64,000 nucleotides of DNA from Calliphora vicina. Lineage: Eukaryota > Arthropoda > Insecta > Diptera > Calliphoridae. The notes beneath the pieces were generated by a model. It was not told the origin of the DNA and ran no database searches. It saw only the letters and a program-made list of their open reading frames with translations. This document shows positions 1 through 10,200 of the stretch, piece by piece; position 1 is the stretch's first letter; each line of letters starts with the position of its first letter. The stretch is taken from contig NC_088780.1 in the NCBI RefSeq assembly GCF_958450345.1, positions 121,906,226 through 121,970,225 on the forward strand, in the 5' to 3' direction. The translations under genes and the position numbers were made by a program.

Positions 1-300
1 CCCAAAATTGACTCCTAGATAGGGCTTATTCCAGAAACCTGGATATCGCTTAGGTATAAATCTTTTAGAAATTTTGGTATCAAGATGTAATTAATCATAG
101 GACTTAATTATATGTATCTGTATTTTATGTATCTGTGCATGCTGTAATGTGTCAATTAGCGATCCATAATTGACCCAAGCTAGAAACCTATATGTTTGAT
201 AGGGATTGTATTCCTGAAACGGAGCTTTAACGCTCCTCTAACTAGACACGTTTGCCAAGAGATTTTGAATTTTTGCAGAAAAGTTTCTAAAATTAGTATG
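1..300. other. Unassigned; possible decayed family A-like repeat
   Basis: No coding potential is seen. The phrase CGATCCATAATTGACCC near 160 resembles the CGGTCCATAATTGGTCATAG block that recurs inside family A repeats, so this may be an old relative cut by the window edge. That link is weak. Confidence 0.3.
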
Positions 301-360
301 TACCTACCTACAAATTCAAAGTTTTTTAATAACTTTTGTACACCTAGTTAGTTGAAATTT

Positions 361-990
361 TTATACCCTACACCACCATAGTGGGGAGGGTATAATGCGT
401 TTGTGCATCGACTTAGAATCACTTTCTGAGTCGATTAAACGATGTCCGTCCGTCCGTCTGTCCATGTAAACCTTGTGCGCAAAGTACAGGTCGCAATTTT
501 GAAGATTTTTTGTTATCAAATTTGGTACATATTATTTTTTCGGCCCAAGGAGCAAACCTATTGAAACTGGCTAAAATCGGTCCATTATTTCACATAGCTC
601 CCATACAAATGTCCTTCAAAATAGGACTTTATCGGTCATAAATATTTAATTTATATATGTATCTCCACAAATTTCGCTCCAAATAAGTTTTATATATTCG
701 AAATTCGTGTCACCAAATTTTGTTACGATCGGTCCATAATTAGTCATAGCTCCCATATAGACCCGCTTCCAAAAAAAACACTTTAAAGTGCATAAATCTC
801 TTAAAAATGTTGTTATACACACAAAATTCATCATAAATAACTTTCATATAGATCACATGACCTAATTTCATGGTGATCGGTCCATAATTGGTCATAGCTC
901 ACGAATATAAATTATTGATATTTTAAAAGAAAAATGTTTTTGATCATTTACTTGGTGTAGGGTATTATATGATACTTTTTTACTTGTTTT
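361..990 (+). repeat. Family A dispersed repeat, copy 1
   Basis: The copy starts with TATACCCTACACCACCATAG, whose TATACCCT pairs with AGGGTATA about 20 bases on. It then carries the GTCCGTCCGTCTG block and several GGTCCATAATT(A/G)GTCATAGC repeats, and ends at ACTTGTTTT. Four other copies lie at 5360, 14485, 36606 (reverse) and 56655. This one has lost most of the 3' hairpin (TGGTCGGGCTTGACCGACCA in the good copies). No protein is encoded. Subterminal ATACCCT/AGGGTAT inverted repeats plus a 3' hairpin recall Helentron-associated (DINE-1-like) elements; that class is my inference. Confidence 0.85.
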
Positions 991-999
991 AATTATGTA

Positions 1000-1490
1000 G
1001 GTAATAATATAGAATTTAAATAGGTACCTACATATCTTAAATTTTTTGCTAATTCATAGGTACCAATCTAATTTTTCTTCAAACGGTCCCACTGTTCTAC
1101 ATCATGTTATTGTTGTTGCAAATACCTACATACAGTATAATTTTGCACTAAAAGATCATGATGTTGTTGACGATGATAATAATGGGACAATCAGACAGTG
1201 AGTTAGTCAGTCAGTCGGTCACATTACCTTCTTTTCTTGTTCATTTATGAAAATTTAAAAATTTTGATAGAAGCAACAAAAAAATTGAATATGCACAACT
1301 GTGAAAAATATTTACACTCAAACACACAAGATCGAAAAAAAGCACATGTGGACAATGAAAAAAGCCCTAAACAGTTTTATACATTTCATTCGTAAATTTT
1401 GATTGGGGTACATTTTTTAGTAGGTAGAGGATACGTAGTAGATTCATGCATATGTACATCCATACATACGCTCATCAATATCATCATTAC
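1000..1490. other. No recognisable feature
   Basis: AT-rich DNA with a short GTTAGTCAGTCAGTCGG run near 1202. No reading frame, terminal repeat or RNA gene was seen. Confidence 0.5.
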
Positions 1491-2120
1491 CAGCATTGTC
1501 AACTTTAAATTTTCAAAAAGCACCAAATTCATGAAAAAAACTCATATTTCTCGTAAAAAAAGCACTAAAAAAATAGTTTCCAATGTTCAAAGAAAATGTT
1601 CCAGGAAACAGATACAGTTTAGATTCTTGAACAGCAACCTTGGTACAGGTCCAATAATCGTTCGCTTTGTGATAAGCAGCAACCTTGGAACTAGTGATGC
1701 CAAATTTTAACCAAAATCATCGATTAATGAACATCGATCTAGAACGAACAACTCTATAATGATTTCACGGAACTAATTCCGAAGGTAAATATTTGTACGG
1801 ACACTTCCTTTCAAATTAGAAATTGGAACCAAAAACGTTTTTATCACGAAAAAAAAGGTAAATTCAAGATTTAGGAACAGACAATATATTAAACGTATTG
1901 ATAAGATAATTTCTGATCTAAAAGTTTGAAAAATTTCTAGAACATTATGTTTGTTGTTGAACATTTCCTAGAAGAAAATTATAAAAGTTACAGTTTCGAT
2001 GTTAAATTTAGTGCCACCAAAGTTTTTCAAAAGCACTAGGCACTAACTCGAACATTTTTCGCGTCGAACATTTTTAAAAGCACTAAAAACAGTGCTAAAA
2101 GCACTAAGTTGACAACGCTG
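1491..2120. mobile_element. hAT-like MITE (CAGC-TTGTCAACTT ends)
   Basis: The left end CAGCATTGTCAACTT (1491) is inverted as AAGTTGACAACGCTG ending at 2120. The right end fits the CANNG start typical of hAT elements. Near the right end AGCACTAAAA-type motifs repeat (2030-2110), as expected of subterminal transposase-binding sites. The flanking octamers ATCATTAC and ATATAACA match at only 5 of 8 positions, so the target duplication is decayed or the boundary is slightly off. There is no transposase. The inside holds two copies of a CAGCAACCTTGG motif and a GATCTAGAACGAAC stretch resembling DNA near 12.9 kb. Confidence 0.6.
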
Positions 2121-2196
2121 ATATAACACTCAACTACATCATTTATTTAAACATACACTCAGAACACACACTCCTCTCACCCATCACATCATACAT

Positions 2197-3128
2197 CAGG
2201 GATGGAAAATGATAATTTTAATTGGCATATGATTTTTGATAAAGAATTTTCAAATCTATATTTTCTTTTTATACCCTTCACCATAAGTGGCAAGGGTATA
2301 TATAAGTTTGTCATTCCGTTTGTAATTTCTACATTTTTCATTTGCGACCCCACAAAGTATATATATTCTGAATCGTTATAGATAGCGGAGTCGATATAGC
2401 CATGTCCGTCTGTGTGTTGAAATCAACTTTCTGAAGCCCCCAAATAACTTACATACACGAATGATAAATAGCAACCGGCTCGGTTGCTATTTAAAATCGA
2501 GAAAATCGGTCCACAAATAGCTGAGATATAAGGAAAAAACCAGGACAACCCCGATTTTTGACCTATTTTTGACCCATATCTGGATTACTAAATAATTATT
2601 ATAGACAATATGGATATCTAATGATAGATATTTCAAAGACCTGTGCAACGACGTATATAAGACCATAGTAAGTTGAACCTACAATGGGTCAAAATCGGAA
2701 AAAATATGTTTTAACCCGAATTTTTTTTTTAACAAAATTTTTTTCACAAAATACCTATTAAAAAAAAAAAAATTAAAAACTAAAAATAAAATTTTTTAAA
2801 ATTAAAAAAAAAAATTTTAAAACAACTGGAAAAAAAATTTTATTTACCTAAATATATTTAAAATTTTTATTTTAAAGTATAATTTGGTGAAGGGTATATA
2901 AGATTCGGCACAGCCGAATATAGCTCTTTTACTTGTTTCAAACTAAATTTGGTCATATTATGAGTTGATCACAATGTTTAGAATACCAAGTGATTCTGTA
3001 TAATGGACCTTCCTATTTTTACATATACATATGTATGTAATTTGTTGCGGAAGTACCTATTGCGGTACTTTTAAACTTTAAATAGAATTTAAAAAAACTA
3101 CACAATTCTCTACACTTTTCCATCCCTG
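2197..3128. mobile_element. hAT-like MITE (CAGGGATGGAAAA) containing a family B insertion
   Basis: Terminal inverted repeats CAGGGATGGAAAA (2197) and TTTTCCATCCCTG (ending 3128) are perfect over 13 bases and start with CANNG. The flanking octamers TCATACAT and TCACACAC agree at 6 of 8, consistent with an aged 8-bp hAT target duplication. About 670 of its 932 bases are a family B repeat (2270-2939), so the original MITE was about 260 bp and was later hit by family B. It has no coding capacity. Confidence 0.7.
2270..2939 (+). repeat. Family B dispersed repeat, fullest copy
   Basis: It begins TATACCCTTCACCATAAGTG, pairs with CAAGGGTATATA, and contains AGCGGAGTCGATATAGCCA and the CATGTCCGTCTGTGTG block. 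It ends with AGGGTATATAAGATTCGG, the hairpin ATTCGGCACAGCCGAAT, then ACTTGTTTC. Partial copies lie at 17320, 25690, 27917 (all reverse), 31700 and 32410. The middle carries long poly-A/T runs. Its ends are laid out like those of family A although the bases differ, so A and B are probably one superfamily. Confidence 0.85.
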
Positions 3129-3139
3129 TCACACACACG

Positions 3140-3740
3140 TGTGTTCTTTTTGTTGTCTGTTTGTATTTAAAACATGTAAACCACTACAAGTGTAAAGAAA
3201 ACAACAACAATCAAACAGCACACAAAGAAAAACAAAAAAATCACAAAAATAATAACAACAACAAGAACAGCAACAGCACATTAAAACTAATTTGAACAAC
3301 ACAGTGAACGAGCAAAAACGACTGACTTCGACTGCAGCAACAACAAGAAACGATTTAGAAAAAAAAATTGCCAAAAATATATAAAAATTGAAAACAATAC
3401 CAACACATAAACAAAATTTAAGAAATTAAACGAAAAAAAAATAAACCAACAAAGTAACAACAACAGCGGCAGCAGCCAAACGACAATAAAAACAACAGCA
3501 ACAACAACATAAATAAATATGCGCTTATGGGTCGTAAAGCTGACCTTCAAACATCTACATTTGCCAAATACTACAACAACAATACAAATACTATTAATAT
3601 TAAGGCACACAATAATAATAACAACAACAACAATAATGACAAAAAAGAGCACACATTTTGAGCGAATTAATACAAACAAACAAAAACAAATTTGCAAAAA
3701 AATGTGTTTTTTTTTTAATTTTTGTTTGCTTCGCCCATTT
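3140..3740. other. CAA/CAG-rich low-complexity DNA, possible UTR-like sequence
   Basis: Runs such as ACAACAACAAG and CAACAGCGGCAGCAGCC are typical of fly UTRs and promoters. The open frames on both strands (for example 3287-3697 reverse) are strings of V, I, C, F and L from translated repeats and are not credible proteins. A short frame opens at ATG 3519, but without support. Confidence 0.35.
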
Positions 3741-4009
3741 TAAAGTTTTATTTTTTTATGGTTTTTTAACATTTTGGGTGTAATTTGTTAAAAAATTAAT
3801 ACAATTTTACAAAACAATTTTTACGACTTTTTGATGGAAACAACAGAACTGTACTGTACTGAATATAAATTAAATTAAAACATACAAAAATACGTTGATC
3901 GGTCAGTTGATATAATCAGCATATGTATGTTTTTCTTCACTTGATTTTGATGTAATTTTGAAACCTTTTATACAAAATTTGGCCTTACTAGGTATTAAAA
4001 ATATACATA

Positions 4010-4392
4010 TCGCTCATTTGCTGTAACAACGTCATAACTCAAAATCCAGGTGTTTTGAACTGAGTAATACAAAATATGCGCCGTTCTTTAGTCTTTCATA
4101 TAGTTTCATCAGTTTTAAAAAAAGTCAATTATTTTTCGTATGAGAGTGTTTTCTTGTTGTAAACGTCAAAATGAAAATTCATGTTTTCTCGTATATTTGA
4201 CAAGTAAAAATTTAGGTTAAATACAGATTAGAAAGATATTAGTATCTACTATTTAAATCAGGTTTTATTTCAGAAATCGCTTGATTTGTTGAACATTTAT
4301 TTAAGAAATAGTAAAATGTCATAAAACATTCAAAGTCGTTTTTCTCGAAACGACTTTTTTTTAATTATGACGTTGTTGCAGCAAATGAGCGA
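4010..4392. mobile_element. MITE with 27-28-bp TIRs (TCGCTCATTTGCTG)
   Basis: The left end TCGCTCATTTGCTGTAACAA (4010) continues with CGTCATAA and returns inverted at 4365-4392 with a single T/C difference. The 383-bp interior has no reading frame. It contains the hairpin AAAGTCGTTT-TTCTCG-AAACGACTTT (4332-4357). No clear target duplication could be read, so I cannot place the superfamily. Confidence 0.75.
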
Positions 4393-4751
4393 AAGAAAAT
4401 TGGATGTAATAGGGACATATTTAAAGAATTTTTAGGACTTAAGCCTATGGGCAGTTATAGATATTTACAGCTGCGGTCAAAATTATAGTACCACGTGATT
4501 CATATTGTGATATAATAATATTATGTAAGAACTGTTAAATGGATTTTTGTTGTTTTTGTAAATGTGTACTTAATTCACTAAACCTCCAAACATTAGACAA
4601 AATTTTGAAAATTAAATGCCAATTTTAGAGAAGAAATACATAATATATATGTAAATACCTATGAAATTCATCAGTCAAAAAATAGCACCAACTTAGAAAT
4701 CGAATTAAAAAAAAAAAATAATCAGGACAAAATTTAGTAAGTTGAAAAAAC

Positions 4752-6020
4752 TGTCAAGCGGGGCATCCAGCGGCTTACACTAATTCGGGTACGCTGAATT
4801 GAGTGGTGCTAACCGTTTTATTAGTTTAGCTCGTATTTTCGAGATATACCGTTTATTTTATTGAACAAACCGAAATTCCGAAATTATTGGTTTTTAAAAC
4901 GGCATTAAAAATTGGAAAATGCGTATACGCTCTTAATTTTTAAATTCAAATGCATATAACTTTGGAGTCAGTCACGATTTGTGAACAATTTTTTGTGAAA
5001 TATTTGGACCCGCTGTTATCAGAAAACTGGAGTATGGTGGGTAAAAATGTTGATAATTTCATTTTCAAATGCGAATATCTCCTAAGCTGTAAGAGATAGT
5101 TGATAGCCGCGACGAGGTTTTTTGTAGTGCTCGGTGAGGAGATTCTATATGTGTAAATTTTGAAATCGAAACACAAACGAAGAAATAGGATCGTTTTAAA
5201 AATTGATGATACCCAAGTCCTACTTTGGGGACCCCTGGCCGCACCTCTGGTGGACTCATGTGGTCAAAATTCAAACCTTAAACTCGACAATACTCCTTCT
5301 TTGCGCGTGTCAAATTTCATTCAAATCGGACTAAGGATTTAGATTTACTTTCCTTTTTTTATACCCTACACCACCATACTGGGGAGGGTATAATGCGTTT
5401 GTGCAGATGTTTGTAACGCCTAAAAATATTAGTCTAACACCCACCTTAAAGTATATCGATCGACTTAGAATCACTTTCTGGTCGAGCTTGACCGACCATA
5501 CTTTCTTACTTGTTTTTCTATACCACTGTGCACTGCACGATGTAGCTATTTACTACGAGTTATGTATTTTGATAAAATATTAGGGGATATTTGTATTATT
5601 TTTTGTGAATAAAATGAAAAGTTGTGAACAGATTTTAATTATTTAGAGCTTGTTTTATTTGGAACGTTTTCTAAATGTGTAAAAAAATTAAGAGCGTATA
5701 TGCATTTTTAAATTTTTAATGCCGTTTTAAAAACCAAAAATTTCGAAATTTTTCTTATAAAAATTTATATTTCTATTTTTTGCCAAAAAAAAATTTATAT
5801 TTCTAAGACGACTGCGAAGATTATAAACACGTTAAGCTTGGCTGGAATGTAATTTCGTTTTTTTCAGTTTATTCAATAAACTAAATCGTTTTTGAGTTAC
5901 GCGAATATATGTTGTGCAACCTCCTCCATTTTCGAAATAACGGTATATCTCGAAAATACGAGCTAACATAAAAAAGGGTTAGCACCACTGAATTCAGCGT
6001 AGATGGTGCTCCTCTTGACA
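4752..6020. mobile_element. Fold-back type element nested in the Tc1-like element
   Basis: The left arm starts CTGTCAAGCGGGGCA (4752) and runs through GCTGAATTGAGTGGTGCTAA, CTCGTATTTTCGAGATATAC and GGTTTTTAAAACGGCATTAA to about 4940. The same blocks in the same order, inverted, make the right arm (about 5688-6020, ending CTTGACAG). The right arm has about 150 extra bases. The arms are imperfect but unmistakable. The central 750 bases include a truncated family A repeat and DNA of unknown origin (about 5040-5280). Poly-A flanks both ends, hiding any target duplication. Confidence 0.75.
5360..5517 (+). repeat. Family A internal-deletion derivative (158 bp)
   Basis: It keeps the 5' end (TATACCCTACACCACCATAC through CGACTTAGAATCACTTTCTG) and then jumps directly to the 3' hairpin GTCGAGCTTGACCGACC and ACTTGTTTTT. 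About 560 bases present in full copies are missing while both ends are retained. Confidence 0.85.
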
Positions 6021-7139
6021 GAAAAAAAGTGTAAATTTCGTGCATAGTGCAATTATTATGGTTTGTAACGTTTTTAACACGTTATTATTAAAAGTAAAAT
6101 ATTGGTATCTTTTGTTTTCATATTTTTTGATAAAACAAAGATACTTAAATTTTTGTATCAAACTCGCATCCTGTTCCACGACATTGGCCTATTAGCTTGA
6201 AACCCAAATTTATATCAATTTATCATTGCTAAGGTTATAATATCTTTTAGTATGATATTATCAAGCATTTGATCATATAAAATTGAATTATTTATTCCAC
6301 ATATTCAATATATTCTTCGAATGTTCTTATAATAGGTAAACCACGATTAAATTATTATTTTAAAATCTGTGTGTTTTATTCATGCTATCATACATTTTGG
6401 TGGAAATTGGATTCAGAGCGAACATTCTATAGAAGTCTGATGTCAAAGAATATATATTTTTTAATTATTTGACCAAAAAGTATTTTGGTACTTGAATGTT
6501 GGAGAAATTTTACCTTTAAATAATAATTTAAATTTTGTTCTCGTAATGGTCAGCGAATAACTGCAACACTAGTCGTCACTTTTGAGCACCGTAGAGAACA
6601 TAAATGCCTGATTGTCGAAACGGTGACCCAAGAGTGTTTAGCGATTTCGCAACCTAAAATTTTTATTTGAACGCAATGTTTTTTAATACCATTTCTAAAT
6701 ATAAAAAAATATTTTTATTCTGAATTCAGCTAATTTTTATGATCAGAAATCGTATTTTTTTATTCTAAGACAAACATACACCACTTTTTTGTTACTAAAA
6801 AAATTAGATTTTTTTTTAAATTTTACTCAATTCGATTCGATATAAGTATATTAAAATTATAATTTTATGACGATTTTTTAAAACGAAAACAAAAATATTC
6901 TATATTATTTTGACAAATTCTTACGATGGTGCTATTATTTCGACAGCACAAAATCTGGGTATTTTTCAAAAACATAAATGATTAAAAGTTGAATATTTCT
7001 TAAAGAAAACTTTACTCATAGAAGGAATAGAGATCATCAGTTAACGATTTTATATTATATTTAATTAAAATTACTATAGAAATAAAAATATTTCTTATGT
7101 TAATTGGGTCTGTGGTGCTATTATTTTGACCAGCACTGT

Positions 7140-7760
7140 ATATACTGTGGGCATTATAAGGTTATGTATTTTTGACAAATTAAGTTTTATTGATAAGTAG
7201 AAATATGGGAATTAATATTGTAATATGATGTGGGGCAAAAGTCCATTTCTATTACGTTGGCACTTTTAAAAAAATGTTGAACCAAAATTGGAAAAAAAAG
7301 CTCCCGTCAATGCAAAACCTTGATTTGAAACTCAATTTCGTCGTACGATTTTCAAAATTGTGTACACTAGACAAAGAAAACATCGCAGAAATGCGAGTAG
7401 AATATTTTTCAGTGCAATTTGCTTCCTTCTTCTCTAGCCTATCCCTGCTCTAACCGTTTATATTCCATTAGGTTGGTTCCAAGTACGGAGAAAAAAAAAA
7501 TATATTGAAATGTATTTATATGTATTATATGTATTATATCTAATTTAGTAAAGCAGTAAAATATTAAAAAAAATTAACGAAAATATGATTCAAAATTTGT
7601 TGAACTTCTGGCGCTTCTGTCGAGAAAACGAAATGTCCAATTGAAAAACACATTTGTATTGGAGGAGAGCAGATTGTCAGCTTCCGAAAAAACTTAGTTT
7701 TTCCAAATTCTGAAGATACCGATTTTCATAATTTTGTCCACCTAGATTTTGATTTGGAAC
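7140..7760. other. No recognisable feature
   Basis: Mixed-composition DNA without long frames or terminal repeats. A GATTTTCAAAATTGTGTACA motif near 7350 loosely resembles GATTTTCATAATTTTGTCCA near 7722. Confidence 0.4.
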
Positions 7761-7874
7761 CACAGTGGGCTTTCGGGATTTCTTAAACCCCGAAGCCCGG
7801 GATTTTTTAATTTTAAATCCCGAGATTTTCGGGATTTTCCAAATTCCGTTTTTCATAAATAAATAGGGGAAATT

Positions 7875-8188
7875 GTGTTAATAAAGGAAAGCGGTATTTT
7901 TGGTTTTCCTAGAGTGGGGCTCTGGAAAATCAATTCTTCACATTTTTTTTGTGAGTTATCTAACAAAACTCAATTTAAATCCTCTTCAAACGAAATTGAT
8001 TTTATCTCAGATGAGGAGCTCGAACAAAATGAAAATATTTCGATTGCTCAAAGGCTAAAAGATATTATTAATAAATGTAAAAACCCAAATAACAATAACG
8101 AAACCAAGTTATAATGTATATTTGCAACTTGCAAAAGAAATAGATCACTTTAATTCTGAAGGAACAAGAGGAAAATACTTGCAGATTT
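7875..8188 (+). pseudogene. hAT transposase fragment, upstream part
   Basis: An open stretch of 79 codons ends at 8114 and contains FISDEELEQNENISIAQRLK. After the stop and a frame change, the reading KEIDHFNSEGTRGKYLQICY runs straight into the MITE insertion site at about 8189. The GTRGKYL segment, followed across the insertion by KYLQTVLP, matches what I know of the region just before the conserved hAT C-terminal dimerisation domain. The first part (before about 8010) is not recognisable and may be noise. It has stops and frameshifts and is not functional. Confidence 0.55.
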
Positions 8189-8196
8189 GTTATAAG

Positions 8197-9431
8197 CAGG
8201 GCAACCAAAAATATGCAATATCATATTTATTGCTGTGCGTCGTATAAACATATGAGTTAGTTATTTATCCGTTTCAGACAATTATAAGAATTTTGGCATC
8301 GATTTATTATTGCATATTTTTGCATATTTGTCTCTTTACTGCATATTTGTGCATATTTTGCGTTTTATAGCATATTTTTGCATATTTAACTCATAACTGC
8401 ATATTTTTGTTGCATATTTTATTTATTTCCATTATTTTGTTTTCTAAATATAATTTTATTGCTTGTATAGTAATTTTTCATTTCTATATTTTACAATTTT
8501 GTTAAAGTCCAATGATAATTTGCCTAAGCGACTTATCTTCATTAAATTTTCATTGACTTAAGGTATCTTAGTTTCCATATATTTGAATTAAATTAAAAAT
8601 ATTCACACACAAATATCAAAATTTAATAAATGGTAAAAAATACATAAAAAATTAAAAGAAAAGAAAATGGGCAACTTCTTAACAAAATGTTGGATACATT
8701 TAAAAATAAAACTTAAGGTTGCTTGAGACAGTTATGGTTGGTCATTAACAGTTCACCACTAATGTAAAATTAAACAACTTTTCGGCAAATGTTCAGAATA
8801 TTAAGATCCATCGAAAATATCATGTTCAAAAATATCGAAAATATCACGTTTGTTACAAATTGTAACAAAGATATTAGGAAATCGTTAAAAAACAATCAAT
8901 TGATGAGAAAGGAAGAAACATAGGAAATGTCACGGTATTTTGAGTTCCAATAATAAAAATGCAAAAAAGGTTTTTTATTTTTCTGCAGTTTTAAAGAAAA
9001 CAAATCATTTCACTATTGTAAGGCTTTTTGATAATTCTGTTTAAATTTTGGAAGTAATATTAGATGTTAATCTTCATATATGATAAATGCTCCAAAATCC
9101 ACTGCAATTTTTTACCAAACAATTACACACGCTCTCTATAGCGATTTGGAAAAATAATTCAAATGATAAAAAAGTAGATTTTAAAGCTTTATGTAGAATA
9201 GAAACATTTCGAGAAATTCTTAATATCCTCTCCCTACAATATTATGCAACTAATTACTAAACAAATTTTTATTTACTTCTTATATTATTTTTAATAAAAC
9301 ATTGAAATCAAACAATAACCAACTATTTTTAAGTGCATATTTTTTATATTTTAATAGCATATTTTTAATTTTTAAGTGCATATTTTATGCGCATAAAACA
9401 CTTTTTTTAGAGCATATTTTTGGTTGCCCTG
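8197..9431. mobile_element. hAT MITE with perfect GTTATAAG target duplication
   Basis: The ends CAGGGCAACCAAAAATATGC (8197) and GCATATTTTTGGTTGCCCTG (ending 9431) form a perfect 20-bp TIR beginning with the hAT-type CANNG. The octamer GTTATAAG lies on both sides (8189-8196 and 9432-9439), a textbook 8-bp hAT duplication. Both subterminal regions carry many GCATATTT motifs (8310-8410 and 9335-9420), likely transposase-binding sites. The 1235-bp interior has no transposase. Removing the element and one octamer rejoins an older hAT transposase fragment. Confidence 0.93.
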
Positions 9432-9452
9432 GTTATAAGTATTTGCAAACGG

Positions 9453-9566
9453 TTTTGCCAATATGAAAGATGTTTTTCGGCAGCTGCATATGACGGAAAC
9501 AAAATTCGTTCCAGAATGGCAGACGAAACCATAGATGCAATAGTTTGCTTTTACTTTCAATTGTAA
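9453..9566 (+). pseudogene. hAT transposase C-terminal dimerisation domain fragment
   Basis: The reading frame contains YERCFSAAAYDGNKIRSRM then ADETIDAIV and stops at TAA 9564-9566. This is the conserved hAT C-terminal signature (family pattern roughly (S)ERxFSAAG...NKxRxRLxDExxDxLxxL). Upstream, KYLQTVLP lies in a different frame, so at least one frameshift separates it from YERCFSAA. A MITE insertion also lies just before, at 9431. The family normally has about 600 residues; only a tail survives. It is a relic, not an expressed transposase. Confidence 0.85.
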
Positions 9567-9659
9567 AGTAAAATTTTGTATTTAGCATTCGGGATTCTTT
9601 ACCAAATCCCGATCCCCGGAATTTTCAAAAATCAGTCCCGATTAGCATCTCTAATGTAG

Positions 9660-10200
9660 AGTTACTAGTTGTTTTTTTATAACTTTCTTACAAATATTTA
9701 AACAATTGTTTTTAAAACACTTTTGTTTTTGTACAAATAGTATGTATTTACTAGATATTTTTGTTGTTTATTTTTTTTTATTCACTTTGCAAAATTAAAA
9801 TTGTATTCTTTAATTAAAAACACTAAAATTTTCCTATGCAAAAAATATAAATACATATGTATGTATGTAGGTAGGTACTACATAGAGCTACATACAGCAA
9901 CAATTATACATAATAATAAAACTAAAAACTAACTAATAACCCTCATGTTTTAAAATAAATTTACTGAAATCTTGTTTGAGCTTGTTTCATTCAATCTTGT
10001 CTTTGTTGTTGTTGTTATTATTCTTGTTGCTGTTTCTTATTTTTAGTTTAACAACGTCATCTTTAACGCATTCTAAAAGTGTGTTTTAATTTTTTGTTTC
10101 AAGTCAGGGTTTTTTGTTTTAATGATTTGCCAAAAAGACAGCAAAAAAAAAACAAAAACGACACATACATGCACTATTAAAAGAGCATTTGATGTTGGCA
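9660..10200. other. AT-rich DNA with TATG microsatellite
   Basis: ATACATATGTATGTATGTAG near 9853 is a short microsatellite. GTT/ATT triplet runs near 10000-10040 are the only other structure. Confidence 0.5.

Larger units (their letters stand above)
4468..7138. mobile_element. Tc1-like element with IR/DR double ends, non-autonomous
   Basis: The outer ends CAGCTGCGGTCAAAATTATA (4468) and its counterpart TTATTTTGACCAGCACTG (ending 7138) are flanked by TA on both sides, the Tc1/mariner target. A second, inner copy of the end motif lies about 200 bp inside on each side: AGTCAAAAAATAGCACCAAC (4673-4692) and TGGTGCTATTATTTCGACAG (6927-6946). Two repeats per end is the IR/DR arrangement known from Tc1 elements such as Sleeping Beauty. 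No transposase frame survives. A reverse-strand reading near 6598-6654 (EIAKHS, VSTIRHL) faintly recalls a Tc1 helix-turn-helix, too weak to call. A fold-back element (4752-6020) and a family A derivative lie inside. Confidence 0.75.
7763..9653 (+). mobile_element. Decayed hAT transposon (boundaries approximate)
   Basis: The left edge CAGTGGGCTTTCGGGATTTC is followed by repeated GGGATTT/AAATCCCG motifs. The right edge is rich in the inverse (CGGGATT, AATCCCGATCC, GTCCCGATTAGCATCTCTA), whose complement reads AGAGATGCTAATCGGGAC, a plausible diverged hAT end. The interior encodes recognisable fragments of a hAT transposase (8010-8190 and 9453-9566). A younger hAT MITE (8197-9431) has split it. 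The flanking octamers do not match, so the exact ends are uncertain. Confidence 0.65.

Noticed and set aside
3287..3697. 136-codon reverse frame rich in V, I, F and C
   Set aside because: It is a translation of CAA/AAT triplet repeats.
4332..4357. Hairpin followed by T run, resembling a bacterial terminator
   Set aside because: The genome is clearly eukaryotic; it is an internal fold of a MITE.
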